DNA of 64,000 nt, from the NCBI GenBank assembly GCA_041738935.1, contig JBGSOV010000007.1, positions 1-64,000 of the forward strand, read 5' to 3'. This stretch comes from JBGSOV01 sp041738935. GTDB lineage: Bacteria; Patescibacteriota; Gracilibacteria; CAIRYL01; GCA-016699755. Of this stretch, positions 42,282 through 51,573 are shown in pieces (positions within the stretch are counted from its first letter, which is position 1; every line of letters begins with the position of its first letter). A program made the translations under genes and the position numbers. The notes below the pieces were generated by a model that saw only the letters and a program-made list of their open reading frames with translations, searched no databases and was not told the origin of the DNA.

Positions 42282-45194
42282 TTATAATCCTTTCGCTTCG
42301 AGAGTTTTTACTTTTTCCTCTAGCTCTTGGGCTTTTGCTCGTGCTTGTTCAACAACATTTGATGGCGCACTTTTGAGAAATCCATCGTTGTTTAGTTTCG
42401 CTAGCAAGCCGACGAGTTGCGCTTTTGCCGCTTCGAGTTCCTTTTGTACCCGGGCTTGCTCGACTGCCGGATCGATCATTCCTGAACTTGGGAGGAAAAT
42501 CGTCGTGCCCGCTGCCATGTCGGTCGCACCATCTTCTGTTGTTCGTTTTGTCGGTTCGGTTTCGAAGGTGAGTGACGCGATGCGTGCCAGCGACTTGATG
42601 ATTGTGGCATTCTCTTCCAATATCTCCAAATTCTTTCCGAAGATATATGCAGAAATCTTCCGCGTCGGATCGACGCCGGCGAGCTTGCGCATCGAGCGGA
42701 TTTTGCCAGCGATTTCGCAGACTTGTTCAAATGCTTTTGCGGAAGAATTTTTTCCAGAAACCGCAGGCCATTCTGCAGAAATGAGAAGATTACCGCCTAG
42801 TTTTCCTTCTTGCCAGATTGCTTCGGTAACAAAAGGAATAAACGGATGCCAAAGTTTGAGTTGAGTTTTTAAACTCTCGCGCAAGCACGCAAGCGTATTT
42901 GGATTCGATTCTGCTTTGGCAGCTTCGACCGCCCAGTCTGCAAATTCGTTCCAAGTAAAATTCCACAACTTTTGCGCGGCATCACCAAAACGATATTTTT
43001 CCAAATCGCTTGTGATTTCTGTAATCAAATCATCGGTTTTGGCAATAATCCAGTTTTGGAGGTCGGTTTTTTCTTCCTCTCTAACAAGCAGGGATTGAGG
43101 GGTGTTATTTTTTTCATCACAGCCCCCCTCCAACTCCCCCTTATCAGAGGGAGGGCTTTGGCTCAAAATAAAGCGACTAATATTCCATAATTTATTACAC
43201 AAGTTGCGGCAGCCAGCGATTTTCTCCTCCCCGAGATTGGCATTGTTTCCCGGAGTCGTGCCGATTATGAGCGAGAGACGCAGCGCATCGGTGCCGAATT
43301 TTTCAATAATCTCGAGCGGATCAACACCGTTTCCTTTAGACTTGCTCATTTTTTGTCCCTTAGCATCGCAAACCAAACCATGCAAATAAACAGTATCAAA
43401 CGGATATTTACCCGTCGCAAACTTACCGAACATAATCATACGCGCCACCCAAAAGAAGAGAATGTCGTGTCCGGTTTCGAGAATCGAAGTCGGGTAAAAT
43501 CTTTGGAAATCTGTGTTTTGTTCATCCGGCCAACCAAGAGTTGAAAACGGCCAGAGTGCAGAAGAAAACCACGTGTCGAGTGTGTCTTCATCCTGAATCC
43601 ATCCTTCGCCTGTTGGTGCCTCGGTGCCGACGAATATTTCTTCGCCACGATACCAAACCGGAATCCGATGCCCCCACCAGATCTGGCGGCTGATACACCA
43701 GTCGCGCAGGTTGTCGATCCAATGGAAGTAGGTTTTTTCAAACTGCTTAGGAATAATTGTTACTTCGTTGCCGCGTACGGCATCGGCGGTCATTTTTTTG
43801 AGTGTGGTTTTTTGAGAATCCCCTAAATCCCCTTTAACAAGGGGACTTGCAGTCGCTGAATTTTGCCCTCCTGTTAAGGGGGGTTGGGGGGTTGATTCTG
43901 CACCAAAACCCCCCCTCAATCCTCGCCCTTCAGCAGGGGGAAAGTCTGGCACAAATTCCTTCTCGACATCAACAAACCATTGTCGACTGACCATCGGTTC
44001 GACCACCGTTCCCGAGCGATAGCAGACAGGAACGCGGTGGAGATAATTTTTGTCCTCACCAACCAAGAGTCCTTTTGCCTTCATAATTTCCGCAGCTTTT
44101 TTACGTGCGACTTCAATTGCGAGTCCTTCGACTTCTGTGCCAGCAATGGCTTTCATTCGTCCATCAAAGCCGATTTTTTCAAAGCGATATTGATCGAGTC
44201 CGTGCTTTTGCGCGAGGTCGTAGTCGTCTTGCGAATGCAGTACCGAAATCGTCATGGTACCGGTTCCTTTGTCCATGTCGATTATTTCGTCATCCGCCAT
44301 CACGACAAAATTGCGCTTGGCAGCGTAGGTTTCGTATTCAAATTCTTGCCCGACCAAGTCGGCGCCCTTCATCACTTCTACAAGCTCGACGGTGGAATCT
44401 TCTTTTTCGAGCAGATTGAGTAATTTTTTACGACGCGGCGCATCATCAAAAAGGTTTTTGGCGATAATAATCGTTTCACTTACGCCATCGTTTTGCGTGT
44501 ACCGCACGCGAGCATATTCTCCCGCAGAGTTTACGAAGAGCGGCGAATCGCTACATTTTGTCTCCGCGCGGACGGTTCCCATAATAAACTCGCCACAACG
44601 GATCGAGTAAAAAGTGTCGCTGCGGTCTTCCCACTCGACTTCGTCATCGGCGAGCACGGATTGTGCCCCGACTGACCAGTTGACCATGCGGTCGCCGCGA
44701 TAAATCAAACCTTTGTCATAGAGCTTTTTAAAAATCACATTCACCGCGTGATTCCTTGGCTCATCAAAGGTATAGGCTTCGCGTGTCCAATCACAACTGG
44801 CACCCATTTTGCGGACTTGTTCCGTGATTCGCGCATGCGTTTTTGCTGTCCATTTACGCGCTTCTTCCAAAAACTTTTCGCGCGAAATATCTTTGTTCCG
44901 ATCTTTGATTTCGAGTTGTTTGAGTACGACTGATTCCGTTGCAATGGCGGCGTGATCTGTCCCCGGAATCCATAAAGCCGCGTCCCCGAGCATACGATGC
45001 CAGCGAATCAAAATATCCTGCAAAGTGATAAACATCGAATGTCCGGCGTGTAATGTTCCCGTTACATTGGGCGGTGGAATCGGAATTGTGAAGGGCTTTT
45101 TGCTCGGATCATTCGACGGCTGAAAAGCGCCACTTGCTTCCCATTTTTGATAAATGTCGTCTTCGTGTTGATGCGGCTCGTAGGCTTTGTCCAT
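42282..45194 (-). CDS. valS: Valyl-tRNA synthetase with repeat-derived insertions
   Basis: 970 residues. Class I enzyme charging tRNA-Val with proofreading. The HIGH motif is HAGH (49-52), KMSKS lies near residue 615, and the editing domain and the C-terminal tRNA-binding coiled coil are present. Two stretches do not belong to the family: about 417-464 (includes PPLTGGQ, SPLVKGDLGDSQK) and about 677-708 (SPPSDKGELEGG). Both are encoded by C/G-rich palindromic repeats that stay in frame. They lie at positions where ValS proteins vary, so activity may be kept. It is divergent from dut. Confidence 0.95.
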   Translation of the reverse strand: MDKAYEPHQHEDDIYQKWEASGAFQPSNDPSKKPFTIPIPPPNVTGTLHAGHSMFITLQDILIRWHRMLGDAALWIPGTDHAAIATESVVLKQLEIKDRNKDISREKFLEEARKWTAKTHARITEQVRKMGASCDWTREAYTFDEPRNHAVNVIFKKLYDKGLIYRGDRMVNWSVGAQSVLADDEVEWEDRSDTFYSIRCGEFIMGTVRAETKCSDSPLFVNSAGEYARVRYTQNDGVSETIIIAKNLFDDAPRRKKLLNLLEKEDSTVELVEVMKGADLVGQEFEYETYAAKRNFVVMADDEIIDMDKGTGTMTISVLHSQDDYDLAQKHGLDQYRFEKIGFDGRMKAIAGTEVEGLAIEVARKKAAEIMKAKGLLVGEDKNYLHRVPVCYRSGTVVEPMVSRQWFVDVEKEFVPDFPPAEGRGLRGGFGAESTPQPPLTGGQNSATASPLVKGDLGDSQKTTLKKMTADAVRGNEVTIIPKQFEKTYFHWIDNLRDWCISRQIWWGHRIPVWYRGEEIFVGTEAPTGEGWIQDEDTLDTWFSSALWPFSTLGWPDEQNTDFQRFYPTSILETGHDILFFWVARMIMFGKFATGKYPFDTVYLHGLVCDAKGQKMSKSKGNGVDPLEIIEKFGTDALRLSLIIGTTPGNNANLGEEKIAGCRNLCNKLWNISRFILSQSPPSDKGELEGGCDEKNNTPQSLLVREEEKTDLQNWIIAKTDDLITEITSDLEKYRFGDAAQKLWNFTWNEFADWAVEAAKAESNPNTLACLRESLKTQLKLWHPFIPFVTEAIWQEGKLGGNLLISAEWPAVSGKNSSAKAFEQVCEIAGKIRSMRKLAGVDPTRKISAYIFGKNLEILEENATIIKSLARIASLTFETEPTKRTTEDGATDMAAGTTIFLPSSGMIDPAVEQARVQKELEAAKAQLVGLLAKLNNDGFLKSAPSNVVEQARAKAQELEEKVKTLEAKGL
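43123..43155. repeat. REP-like palindrome inside valS (site 2)
   Basis: CCCCCTCCAACTCCCCCTTATCAGAGGGAGGG-type sequence; its first 18 bases after the initial C equal the intergenic copy at 5803. It is translated in frame into the SPPSDKGELEGG segment. Confidence 0.75.
43817..43940. repeat. Cluster of REP-like palindromes inside valS (site 1)
   Basis: Three C/G-rich palindromes in a row: TCCCCTT...AAGGGGA (43828-43845), CCCTCCTGTTAAGGGGGG (43866-43883), and CCCCCC...CAGGGGG (43909-43940). Together they encode a Pro/Gly-rich insertion without a frameshift. Confidence 0.7.
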
Positions 45195-45332
45195 AAAAAT
45201 ATGCTAGATATTTGCTCGGTCAAGAGTAACACGAGAAGTCGTTTGCAAGAAACCGCAAAAAACACCGATTTCTCTCTGGCAATCTCGGCAAATTTTTGCC
45301 AGTCTAGCTGTTGCAGATTTTCTCCAAACTCC

Positions 45333-45764
45333 ATGCAGGTTTCAATTCACAAACTCCGTCCCGAACTCGAATTGCCGCGCTTCCAGACACCTGGTTCGGT
45401 CGGATTCGATCTCGCAGCCGCCGAAGATGTGATCATCGCGCCAGATGAGATTACGATGATTCCTACGGGGCTCGTCATTGCTACGCCACCCGGTTTTGCC
45501 CTGATTATCGCCAGTCGCTCCAGCGTGCCGCGCAAATTTGGGCTGTCGCCACCACATGGCATCGGTATTATTGATCAAGATTATTCTGGTGCCGAAGACG
45601 AGATTCGTATTCTCGTCCGCAATTTTACCGCTCATGCTGTCTCAATCCCCAAGGGAACACGTATTGCGCAAGGGATGTTTGTCCGCGCCGAACAGGCAGA
45701 ATTTGTCGAAGCCGATTTTTCGGATAGTGCCAGTCGTGGCGGTTTTGGCAGTACGGGACATTGA
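45333..45764 (+). CDS. dut: dUTP diphosphatase
   Basis: 143 residues from the ATG at 45333. The open frame reaches back to 45147, overlapping valS, but lacks family similarity. It cleaves dUTP to dUMP, keeping uracil out of DNA and feeding dTMP synthesis. All trimeric dUTPase motifs are present: SVGFDLAA (I), SRSSVP (II), GIIDQDYSGAEDEI (III, with the catalytic Asp), RIAQGMF (IV) and RGGFGSTGH (V). Length is typical. Confidence 0.95.
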   Translation: MQVSIHKLRPELELPRFQTPGSVGFDLAAAEDVIIAPDEITMIPTGLVIATPPGFALIIASRSSVPRKFGLSPPHGIGIIDQDYSGAEDEIRILVRNFTAHAVSIPKGTRIAQGMFVRAEQAEFVEADFSDSASRGGFGSTGH

Positions 45765-45783
45765 AATTTTGTGCTTTTTATGA

Positions 45784-45811
45784 AATGCTCTTCGAGCATT
45801 CGATAATTTTT
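45784..45811 (+). terminator. Possible weak terminator after dut
   Basis: AATGCTC-TTC-GAGCATT followed by CGATAATTTTT. Short stem and imperfect T run. Confidence 0.4.
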
Positions 45812-45855
45812 GGAAACCCCACCCTCAGGTACAAGTACTCTCCTCTTGATTGATA

Positions 45856-48228
45856 ATGAAAAAACGCCCCCGACTCGGTCGGCCTCGCAATTTTGAACGA
45901 AAGTATTTTCCCAACCGTTTGCTCGCGGCGCAAGCAGTGACGGCGGGACTGTTTTTGTTAATGCTCGCCCGACTTTTCCAACTCCAAGTTGTGCAAGGCG
46001 AAGAATATTTTGACAAAGCAATTGCCCAGCGTACGAGCAGCATCGAAATTCCGGCGCGGCGCGGCGAGATTCTTGTTAAAGATAAAGACACGGGCAGCCT
46101 CATCAAATTGGCGACGAATACCACCCTCGACCTTCTTTACATCGATCCGATGGTGACGCCCGACAAGCGACTCGTTGCTGATACATTGGCGCCACTTTTA
46201 TATAAGGATGAAGATTTTGAAGCCTGTCTCGACGAACCAAAATTTTGCCCTGAAGGCAGTGTCCAATATGTCGAACCAGCCGTAGAAGAAGCCAATCCAC
46301 TTTCTGTTCCGCGACTTATTATGCCATCGCGAGAAGAAGCAGTACGTGCTTACGCAGATACAATTTTTCGTAAAATCAATCGCGAAAAAGTCGATTTTGT
46401 TACATTGGCGAGCAGTGTACCAGACGATGTTCTCACGACTGTTGACGCCATGAAATTGTCCGGAATCGGTATTATTCGTGAGAGTTCACTTGTATACGCT
46501 GATCCAACACAAATTCCTCAAAATCCGGATGCGCGGGCAAAAATTGCCGAACAGCTGACAGATCTTTTAAATATTCCCACTCCTGCTTTGGTGGATAAAA
46601 TGGAGCTGAAAGATTTGCGCTATGTCAAACTCGAAAACAAGCTGCGCCCCGAAACCACGGAACACATTCAAGAAATTAAAGCGTTATCGCACGAAGTCTT
46701 CGAAACTTCTCGTCTCGAAATCCTCAGCAAAAAACTCGACCAAGAACCAACTCCAGATTATTTCCGCGGCGTGGTCTTGATTCCCGAACACTGGCGCTAT
46801 TATCCCGACAACAATCTCGCATCGCAAATTATTGGTTTTGTCAATCGCGAAGGCAAAGGACAATATGGTATCGAGGGAAAATTTGACCGTTTGCTTTCTG
46901 GTAAAAATGGACTTATCAAGAGTCAAAATGATGTAAAAGGTTCGGGCATTGATCCGCTCGCTGTCCAAAACGCCGAAGACGGTGTTGATATCGTGCTGAC
47001 CATTGATCGCGTTATTCAAAAAAAAGTCGAAGATGTCTTAAATGAAGCCACTGAGCGTTTTCAGGCGGATTCGGGGCAAGTTATTGTGATGGAACCGTCA
47101 ACCGGAAAAATTTTGGCACTTGCCAATTCGCCAGGCTTTAACCCCAATGATTTTGGAGAAGCTTTACTGCTCGAACGTACCACTCCCGAATCGGCAAAAA
47201 AAATCTACAAAACAACGCCACTCTTTACCAAAGACGATCACGAACGATTTCAGCAAAGTAGTTTCGAAGAATTTGAGGAACAGTGGAAAGTAAAATACGA
47301 TCCCGAATTTTATGTCTATCGCAATCGACTGGGACCGGGTGCTTTTGTTAATCGCACCATTCAAGAGGTATACGAGCCAGGTTCGGTTTTCAAACCACTT
47401 GTGATGGCAATCGGTATCGAGACCGCTGAGGTGACGCCAAACACGACATTCAATGAAGATGGGCCGGTAAAGATTGGTGAATTTTCAATCAAAACCGCAC
47501 TCGGCAAATATAATGGCATTCAGACAATGACGAATGTGCTCGAAACTTCGAGTAATGTCGGAATGGTTTTTGTCGCTTTCAAGCTCGGAAAATCAGTTAT
47601 GCATAATTTTTTAACCGACCGCTATGGCTTTGGTAGCTACACGGATATTGCTCTTGCCGAAGAGGAACAAGGGACGCTGCGCCCAAAAAAAGATTGGTCG
47701 GATGCGCTCCTTGCTACGACGAGTTTTGGCCAAGGACTTACTGTCACGCCGATGCAAATCATCCGCGCGTGGGCAGCTCTTGCCAATGGCGGCATGCTCG
47801 TGCAACCCATGATTGTCGAAGAAGAAATCTATTCGAATGGCAAAAAAATCACCCATACTCCGCAACAAATTCGCCGTATTTTGTCGCCAGATACTGCTAC
47901 CACAATGACAAACATGCTCGTTTCTTCTGTTGAAAACGGTGTTGCTCACTCCGCGCGAATCCCCGGATACAGCATCGCTGGTAAAACAGGTACGTCGCAA
48001 ATAGCTGGTGTAAATGGCAAGTACGAAGTCGGTGAAGGGTCATTTTATACCACGTTCGCTGGCTATGCTCCGGCGCATAATCCCAAATTTTTAATCCTCG
48101 TCAAATTCGATCGTCCGCGTTACGGAGCAGATAACACTTGGGGGGCGACGACCGCAGCACCAATCTTTAAAGAAATTATGGCTTTCATACTCGATTACAA
48201 CAACATACAACCCGAGGAAGATATATAA
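45856..48228 (+). CDS. Class B penicillin-binding protein (FtsI/PBP2 type)
   Basis: 790 residues from the ATG at 45856. A short basic tail and one membrane helix (about 30-50) lead to the N-terminal dimerisation module (RRGEILVKDKDTG). The transpeptidase carries SVFK (about 510-513), SSN (about 564-566) and KTG in AGKTGTSQIAG (about 710-712). It cross-links peptidoglycan in septum or side wall. It lacks the glycosyltransferase of class A PBPs. The extra N-terminal length is within the range of FtsI and SpoVD. Which role it has cannot be decided from the sequence. Confidence 0.92.
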   Translation: MKKRPRLGRPRNFERKYFPNRLLAAQAVTAGLFLLMLARLFQLQVVQGEEYFDKAIAQRTSSIEIPARRGEILVKDKDTGSLIKLATNTTLDLLYIDPMVTPDKRLVADTLAPLLYKDEDFEACLDEPKFCPEGSVQYVEPAVEEANPLSVPRLIMPSREEAVRAYADTIFRKINREKVDFVTLASSVPDDVLTTVDAMKLSGIGIIRESSLVYADPTQIPQNPDARAKIAEQLTDLLNIPTPALVDKMELKDLRYVKLENKLRPETTEHIQEIKALSHEVFETSRLEILSKKLDQEPTPDYFRGVVLIPEHWRYYPDNNLASQIIGFVNREGKGQYGIEGKFDRLLSGKNGLIKSQNDVKGSGIDPLAVQNAEDGVDIVLTIDRVIQKKVEDVLNEATERFQADSGQVIVMEPSTGKILALANSPGFNPNDFGEALLLERTTPESAKKIYKTTPLFTKDDHERFQQSSFEEFEEQWKVKYDPEFYVYRNRLGPGAFVNRTIQEVYEPGSVFKPLVMAIGIETAEVTPNTTFNEDGPVKIGEFSIKTALGKYNGIQTMTNVLETSSNVGMVFVAFKLGKSVMHNFLTDRYGFGSYTDIALAEEEQGTLRPKKDWSDALLATTSFGQGLTVTPMQIIRAWAALANGGMLVQPMIVEEEIYSNGKKITHTPQQIRRILSPDTATTMTNMLVSSVENGVAHSARIPGYSIAGKTGTSQIAGVNGKYEVGEGSFYTTFAGYAPAHNPKFLILVKFDRPRYGADNTWGATTAAPIFKEIMAFILDYNNIQPEEDI

Positions 48229-48323
48229 AATCACCGTTGATAATAATCATAAGCGAAAGCAGTACACATTATTTTTTTGTGGGGTATGTTTTGGGGCACG
48301 AGTCTCGATTTCTATTATTCAAA

Positions 48324-48368
48324 AAAACGAGCAGACTATTCGCTTATCGAATACATCATGCTCGTTTT
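48324..48368. terminator. Bidirectional terminator between PBP and rplT
   Basis: AAAACGAGCA (48324-48333) pairs with TGCTCGTTTT (48359-48368); an inner TTCG/CGAA pairing fits. It serves the plus-strand PBP gene and the minus-strand infC-rpmI-rplT operon. Confidence 0.82.
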
Positions 48369-48377
48369 GTTATTGCT

Positions 48378-48722
48378 TCAGTTCTTTGCTACGTTGACAA
48401 TATCACCAAAAACTTCTGGATTGCGAACAGCAATATCTGCCAGCATTTTGCGATTGACCACGATCTTTTTAAGTGTCAATTGATGCATAAAGCGCGAGTA
48501 CGAAATATCATATTGCTTTAGAGCAGCCGAGATACGCAAGATCCACAATTGGCGAAAATCGCGTTTTTTGGTGCGGCGGTGAGCGTATGCATGTTGACCA
48601 GCTTTGGTAACAGCATTAAGCGCCAAACGATAGAGATTTTTCCGCCCCCATCGATACCCTTTTGCGAGCTTGAGTATTTTTTTATGGCGTTTTTTACGGG
48701 CAGGACTATTGGTAGTTCTCAT
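48378..48722 (-). CDS. rplT: 50S ribosomal protein L20
   Basis: 114 residues. Typical L20 features: ARKKRHKKILKLAKGYRWGRKNLYRLA, then RDFRQLWILRISAA and the C-terminal LTLKKIVVNRKMLADIA. It binds 23S rRNA early in 50S assembly. Last gene of infC-rpmI-rplT. Confidence 0.97.
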   Translation of the reverse strand: MRTTNSPARKKRHKKILKLAKGYRWGRKNLYRLALNAVTKAGQHAYAHRRTKKRDFRQLWILRISAALKQYDISYSRFMHQLTLKKIVVNRKMLADIAVRNPEVFGDIVNVAKN

Positions 48723-48748
48723 GTGATGAAGAAAAAATCAGTGAAGAA

Positions 48749-48964
48749 TTAAGACGACAAAAGTCTTCGAATAACATTTTGAAAGCCTTTTGGAATCAAG
48801 GTTATTTTACTGGCGAGCGCTTTTTGTCCAGCACTTTTCTGTAACAACAAGTGATTGTGCGCTACTTTTTCGTGGGCGAATTTGCCGGATCCAGTTGTGC
48901 GGATACGCTTTTTAGCGGCAGACTTTGTCTTTTGCTTGCCGGTTTTGCCTGGTTTTACGGGCAT
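48749..48964 (-). CDS. rpmI: 50S ribosomal protein L35
   Basis: 71 residues, strongly basic. KTKSAAKKRIRTTGSGKF and HNHLLLQKS match the L35 family (typical KTHSGAAKRFKVTGSGK...HLL-KKS). Sits 26 bases before rplT and 18 bases after infC. Confidence 0.95.
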   Translation of the reverse strand: MPVKPGKTGKQKTKSAAKKRIRTTGSGKFAHEKVAHNHLLLQKSAGQKALASKITLIPKGFQNVIRRLLSS

Positions 48965-48982
48965 AGGAGGGAAAAATAAGAA

Positions 48983-49576
48983 TTATTCGTCGTCATCATC
49001 TTTTTTCTTGGGACCGTTTTTTTGCGGAGTAAGCATCATGGTTATCTGGCGCCCCTGTTTTTTGGGAGATTGGTCGATTTTTGAAACATCACTGAGTTCG
49101 GCGGCAAATTTTTTCATTTTTTCGTAACCGAGTTCTTCGTGCACAATTTCTCTGCCGCGAAAGAGGAGAACTGCTTTGACGGGGTGACCCTTTTCGAGAA
49201 ACTTACGCGTGGTCTTCAGCTTGACGTCAAAGTCGTGTGCTGAGATGCGGATTCCGAAGCGGATGCCTTTCATCTGAACCGTTTTTCCGGCTTTACGCTG
49301 TGCCTTGTCTTTTTTCTTCTGTTCGAAGAGAAAATTACCAAAGTCCATCAAGCGGCAAACGGGCGGCTTTGCACCGGCGGCGACTTCTACCAAGTCGAGC
49401 GATTTTTGCTCTGCAAGCGCAAGCGCTTTTTGAAGAGGAGTCTTGCCGATTTTCTCGCCGTTTTCATCAACCAGAAAGACTTCTGGGACGTTAATTTCAT
49501 CGTTTTTCCGATAATGATTGTCAGCCAAAAAAACTAGGGAAAAAGGCGCATGGTATCTTCCCGCTTTTTTGCCCAT
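48983..49576 (-). CDS. infC: Translation initiation factor IF-3
   Basis: 197 residues from the ATG at 49576. The start is uncertain: a TTG at 49528 would give the usual IF-3 length (LADNHYRKNDEI...), and a TTG at 49603 is also in frame; IF-3 genes often use rare starts. IF-3 keeps the 30S subunit free and checks initiator tRNA. Family markers: VPEVFLVDENGEKIG, SLDLVEVAAGAKPPVCRLMDFGNFLFEQ, IRISAHDFDVKLK and FRGREIVHEELG. A Lys/Asp-rich tail follows. Operon with rpmI and rplT; no L20-type leader structure was recognised. Confidence 0.93.
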   Translation of the reverse strand: MGKKAGRYHAPFSLVFLADNHYRKNDEINVPEVFLVDENGEKIGKTPLQKALALAEQKSLDLVEVAAGAKPPVCRLMDFGNFLFEQKKKDKAQRKAGKTVQMKGIRFGIRISAHDFDVKLKTTRKFLEKGHPVKAVLLFRGREIVHEELGYEKMKKFAAELSDVSKIDQSPKKQGRQITMMLTPQKNGPKKKDDDDE

Positions 49577-49810
49577 TCCGTCAAGAGAAAATAGCTTTTT
49601 CAAAATGCGGCACTTTTTTTTCGTTTAAAAAGTAGAAAATGGAACAGAAGCAAACTTGATTTTTTTCAATACTAAAATTGAGACAGGCATCCTTCTTTCT
49701 TTGAAATCACTTTATTCGTCATTGATTGTTCAACACCATACTAATTGAAAAAAGAAAGATGACATTCTTATTTTTACATGTCAAAATAATATTAACTTCT
49801 TCCATTGCTT

Positions 49811-51349
49811 GTGCTTGCCAAAATTCAATCATTGACGACAGTAGGTGTTGATTCGATACCGGTAGAAATCGAAACCGATATCCATCGTGGTCTTCCTAAT
49901 TTTACTGTCGTGGGACTTGGCGATGCTGCTGTGCAAGAATCACGCGAACGCGTGCGCAGCGCCGTCAAAAATTCGGGCTATAGTTTTCCTTCGACCAAAA
50001 TCACCGCTTCGCTTGCTCCTGCGGATATTCGCAAAAGTGGGCCCGCATTTGATCTCCCGATTGCGCTCGGAATCTTGATTTCGAGCGGTCAAATCGAGCC
50101 AATCGCCGAATTTGAGCACGCGATTTTTGTTGGCGAGTTGGCGCTTGATGGCAGTTTGCGCCATGTAAATGGCATGCTCCCGATGGCGCTTTCCGCAGAA
50201 AGATTAGACAAAAAACGTATTTATGTTCCTGCTAAATCTGCAAAAGAAGCTTCGCTCGCAGTCGGCATCGAAGTCATTCCGGTAAAAAATATTCGGCAAT
50301 TAATCGATCATCTGTATAATGATCAAAAGATCACGCCGATGGAGCCAGCGGATTTCCGCGAATATTCTTTTGTTGACGAATCAATTCCAGATTTTAGCGC
50401 GGTGCGCGGACAAGAACATGCCAAACGCGCACTCGAAATCGCCGCTGCTGGGGCGCATAACTTGCTTCTCAACGGTTCGCCTGGTGCAGGTAAAACATTG
50501 ATGGCAAAAGCATTTCGAGGAATTTTGCCGCAGCTTACGCGCGAAGAGGCGATGGAAGTCGCACAAATTTATTCCGTCGCGGGCATGCTCCCTGCCGACA
50601 AGCCACTTCCTGCGAATCGTCCGTTTCGTATCGTGCATCACACCGCGAGCGGAGTTTCGATTGTTGGAGGCGGAACCCGCATCAAACCAGGTGAAATCTC
50701 ACTCGCACACAAAGGAGTTTTATTTTTGGACGAACTGCCAGAATTCCCTGCACAAGTACTCGAAGTATTGCGACAACCGCTCGAAGATCGCGAAATCACG
50801 ATTTCTCGCGCACAAGGAAGCATTCGCTTTCCGGCGCATTTTACTTTGCTCGCAGCGATGAATCCCTGTCCGTGCGGCTACTACAATGTCCCGAATTCAG
50901 AAAAAGAATGTAGTTGTAATATGGCAAATATCGCTCGCTATCAAAAACGGATTTCTGGTCCACTGCTCGATCGCATTGATTTGTATGTTGATGTGTCACC
51001 GGTCAAATTTGACAAACTCTCGGGCGAACGCACTGGCGAGACTTCGGTGGACATTGCCGCGCGTGTACAAGCGGCACGTGGACGGCAAGAAGCGCGCTTT
51101 TCTGCCACCGCAATCAACACTAATTCTGAAATGGGCGTGAGCGACATCGAAACGCATTGCAAAGTCGATAGCACGGCGAAAGATATTCTGCGACAAGCAA
51201 TGCAACAATTTTCATTGTCCGCGCGCGGCTATCATCGTATTCTCAAGGTTTCGCGCACGATTGCCGACCTTGCTGATTCGGAAAATGTCGAAGTTGCACA
51301 TGTGGCAGAAGCGTTGCAGTATCGCCCAAAATTGCAGGAGGTGATGTAA
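49811..51349 (+). CDS. comM: ComM/YifB family AAA+ ATPase
   Basis: 512 residues from the GTG at 49811, which gives the classical start (M/V)LAKIQSLTTVG; a TTG two codons earlier is possible. The N-terminal Lon-protease-like ChlI domain (RGLPNFTVVGLGDAAVQESRERVRSA) precedes the Mg-chelatase-type ATPase with Walker A GSPGAGKT (about 222-229), Walker B LFLDEL and the zinc-like CPCGYYN. ComM is a hexameric branch-migration helicase that helps integrate transforming DNA. This fits with dprA in the same window. Confidence 0.93.
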   Translation: MLAKIQSLTTVGVDSIPVEIETDIHRGLPNFTVVGLGDAAVQESRERVRSAVKNSGYSFPSTKITASLAPADIRKSGPAFDLPIALGILISSGQIEPIAEFEHAIFVGELALDGSLRHVNGMLPMALSAERLDKKRIYVPAKSAKEASLAVGIEVIPVKNIRQLIDHLYNDQKITPMEPADFREYSFVDESIPDFSAVRGQEHAKRALEIAAAGAHNLLLNGSPGAGKTLMAKAFRGILPQLTREEAMEVAQIYSVAGMLPADKPLPANRPFRIVHHTASGVSIVGGGTRIKPGEISLAHKGVLFLDELPEFPAQVLEVLRQPLEDREITISRAQGSIRFPAHFTLLAAMNPCPCGYYNVPNSEKECSCNMANIARYQKRISGPLLDRIDLYVDVSPVKFDKLSGERTGETSVDIAARVQAARGRQEARFSATAINTNSEMGVSDIETHCKVDSTAKDILRQAMQQFSLSARGYHRILKVSRTIADLADSENVEVAHVAEALQYRPKLQEVM

Positions 51350-51573
51350 ATATTGTGGAAATTGTAATTGTAGTTATTGGGTAGTCTCCAAATATTCATC
51401 GCTTACTATTGCGTCAACACCCTTTTTCAAAGCATTAAGTTTGGTGCGTAGATTGATGCGTAAACTTAGTAATTCTGTATTCACCTTGCAAAGGAGAAGA
51501 AAAACATTTGGAAATGCCCTTCATTTCTTTGTTATTTTCTGCCACAATCTCTTTGATTTAATCATTGACGCAA

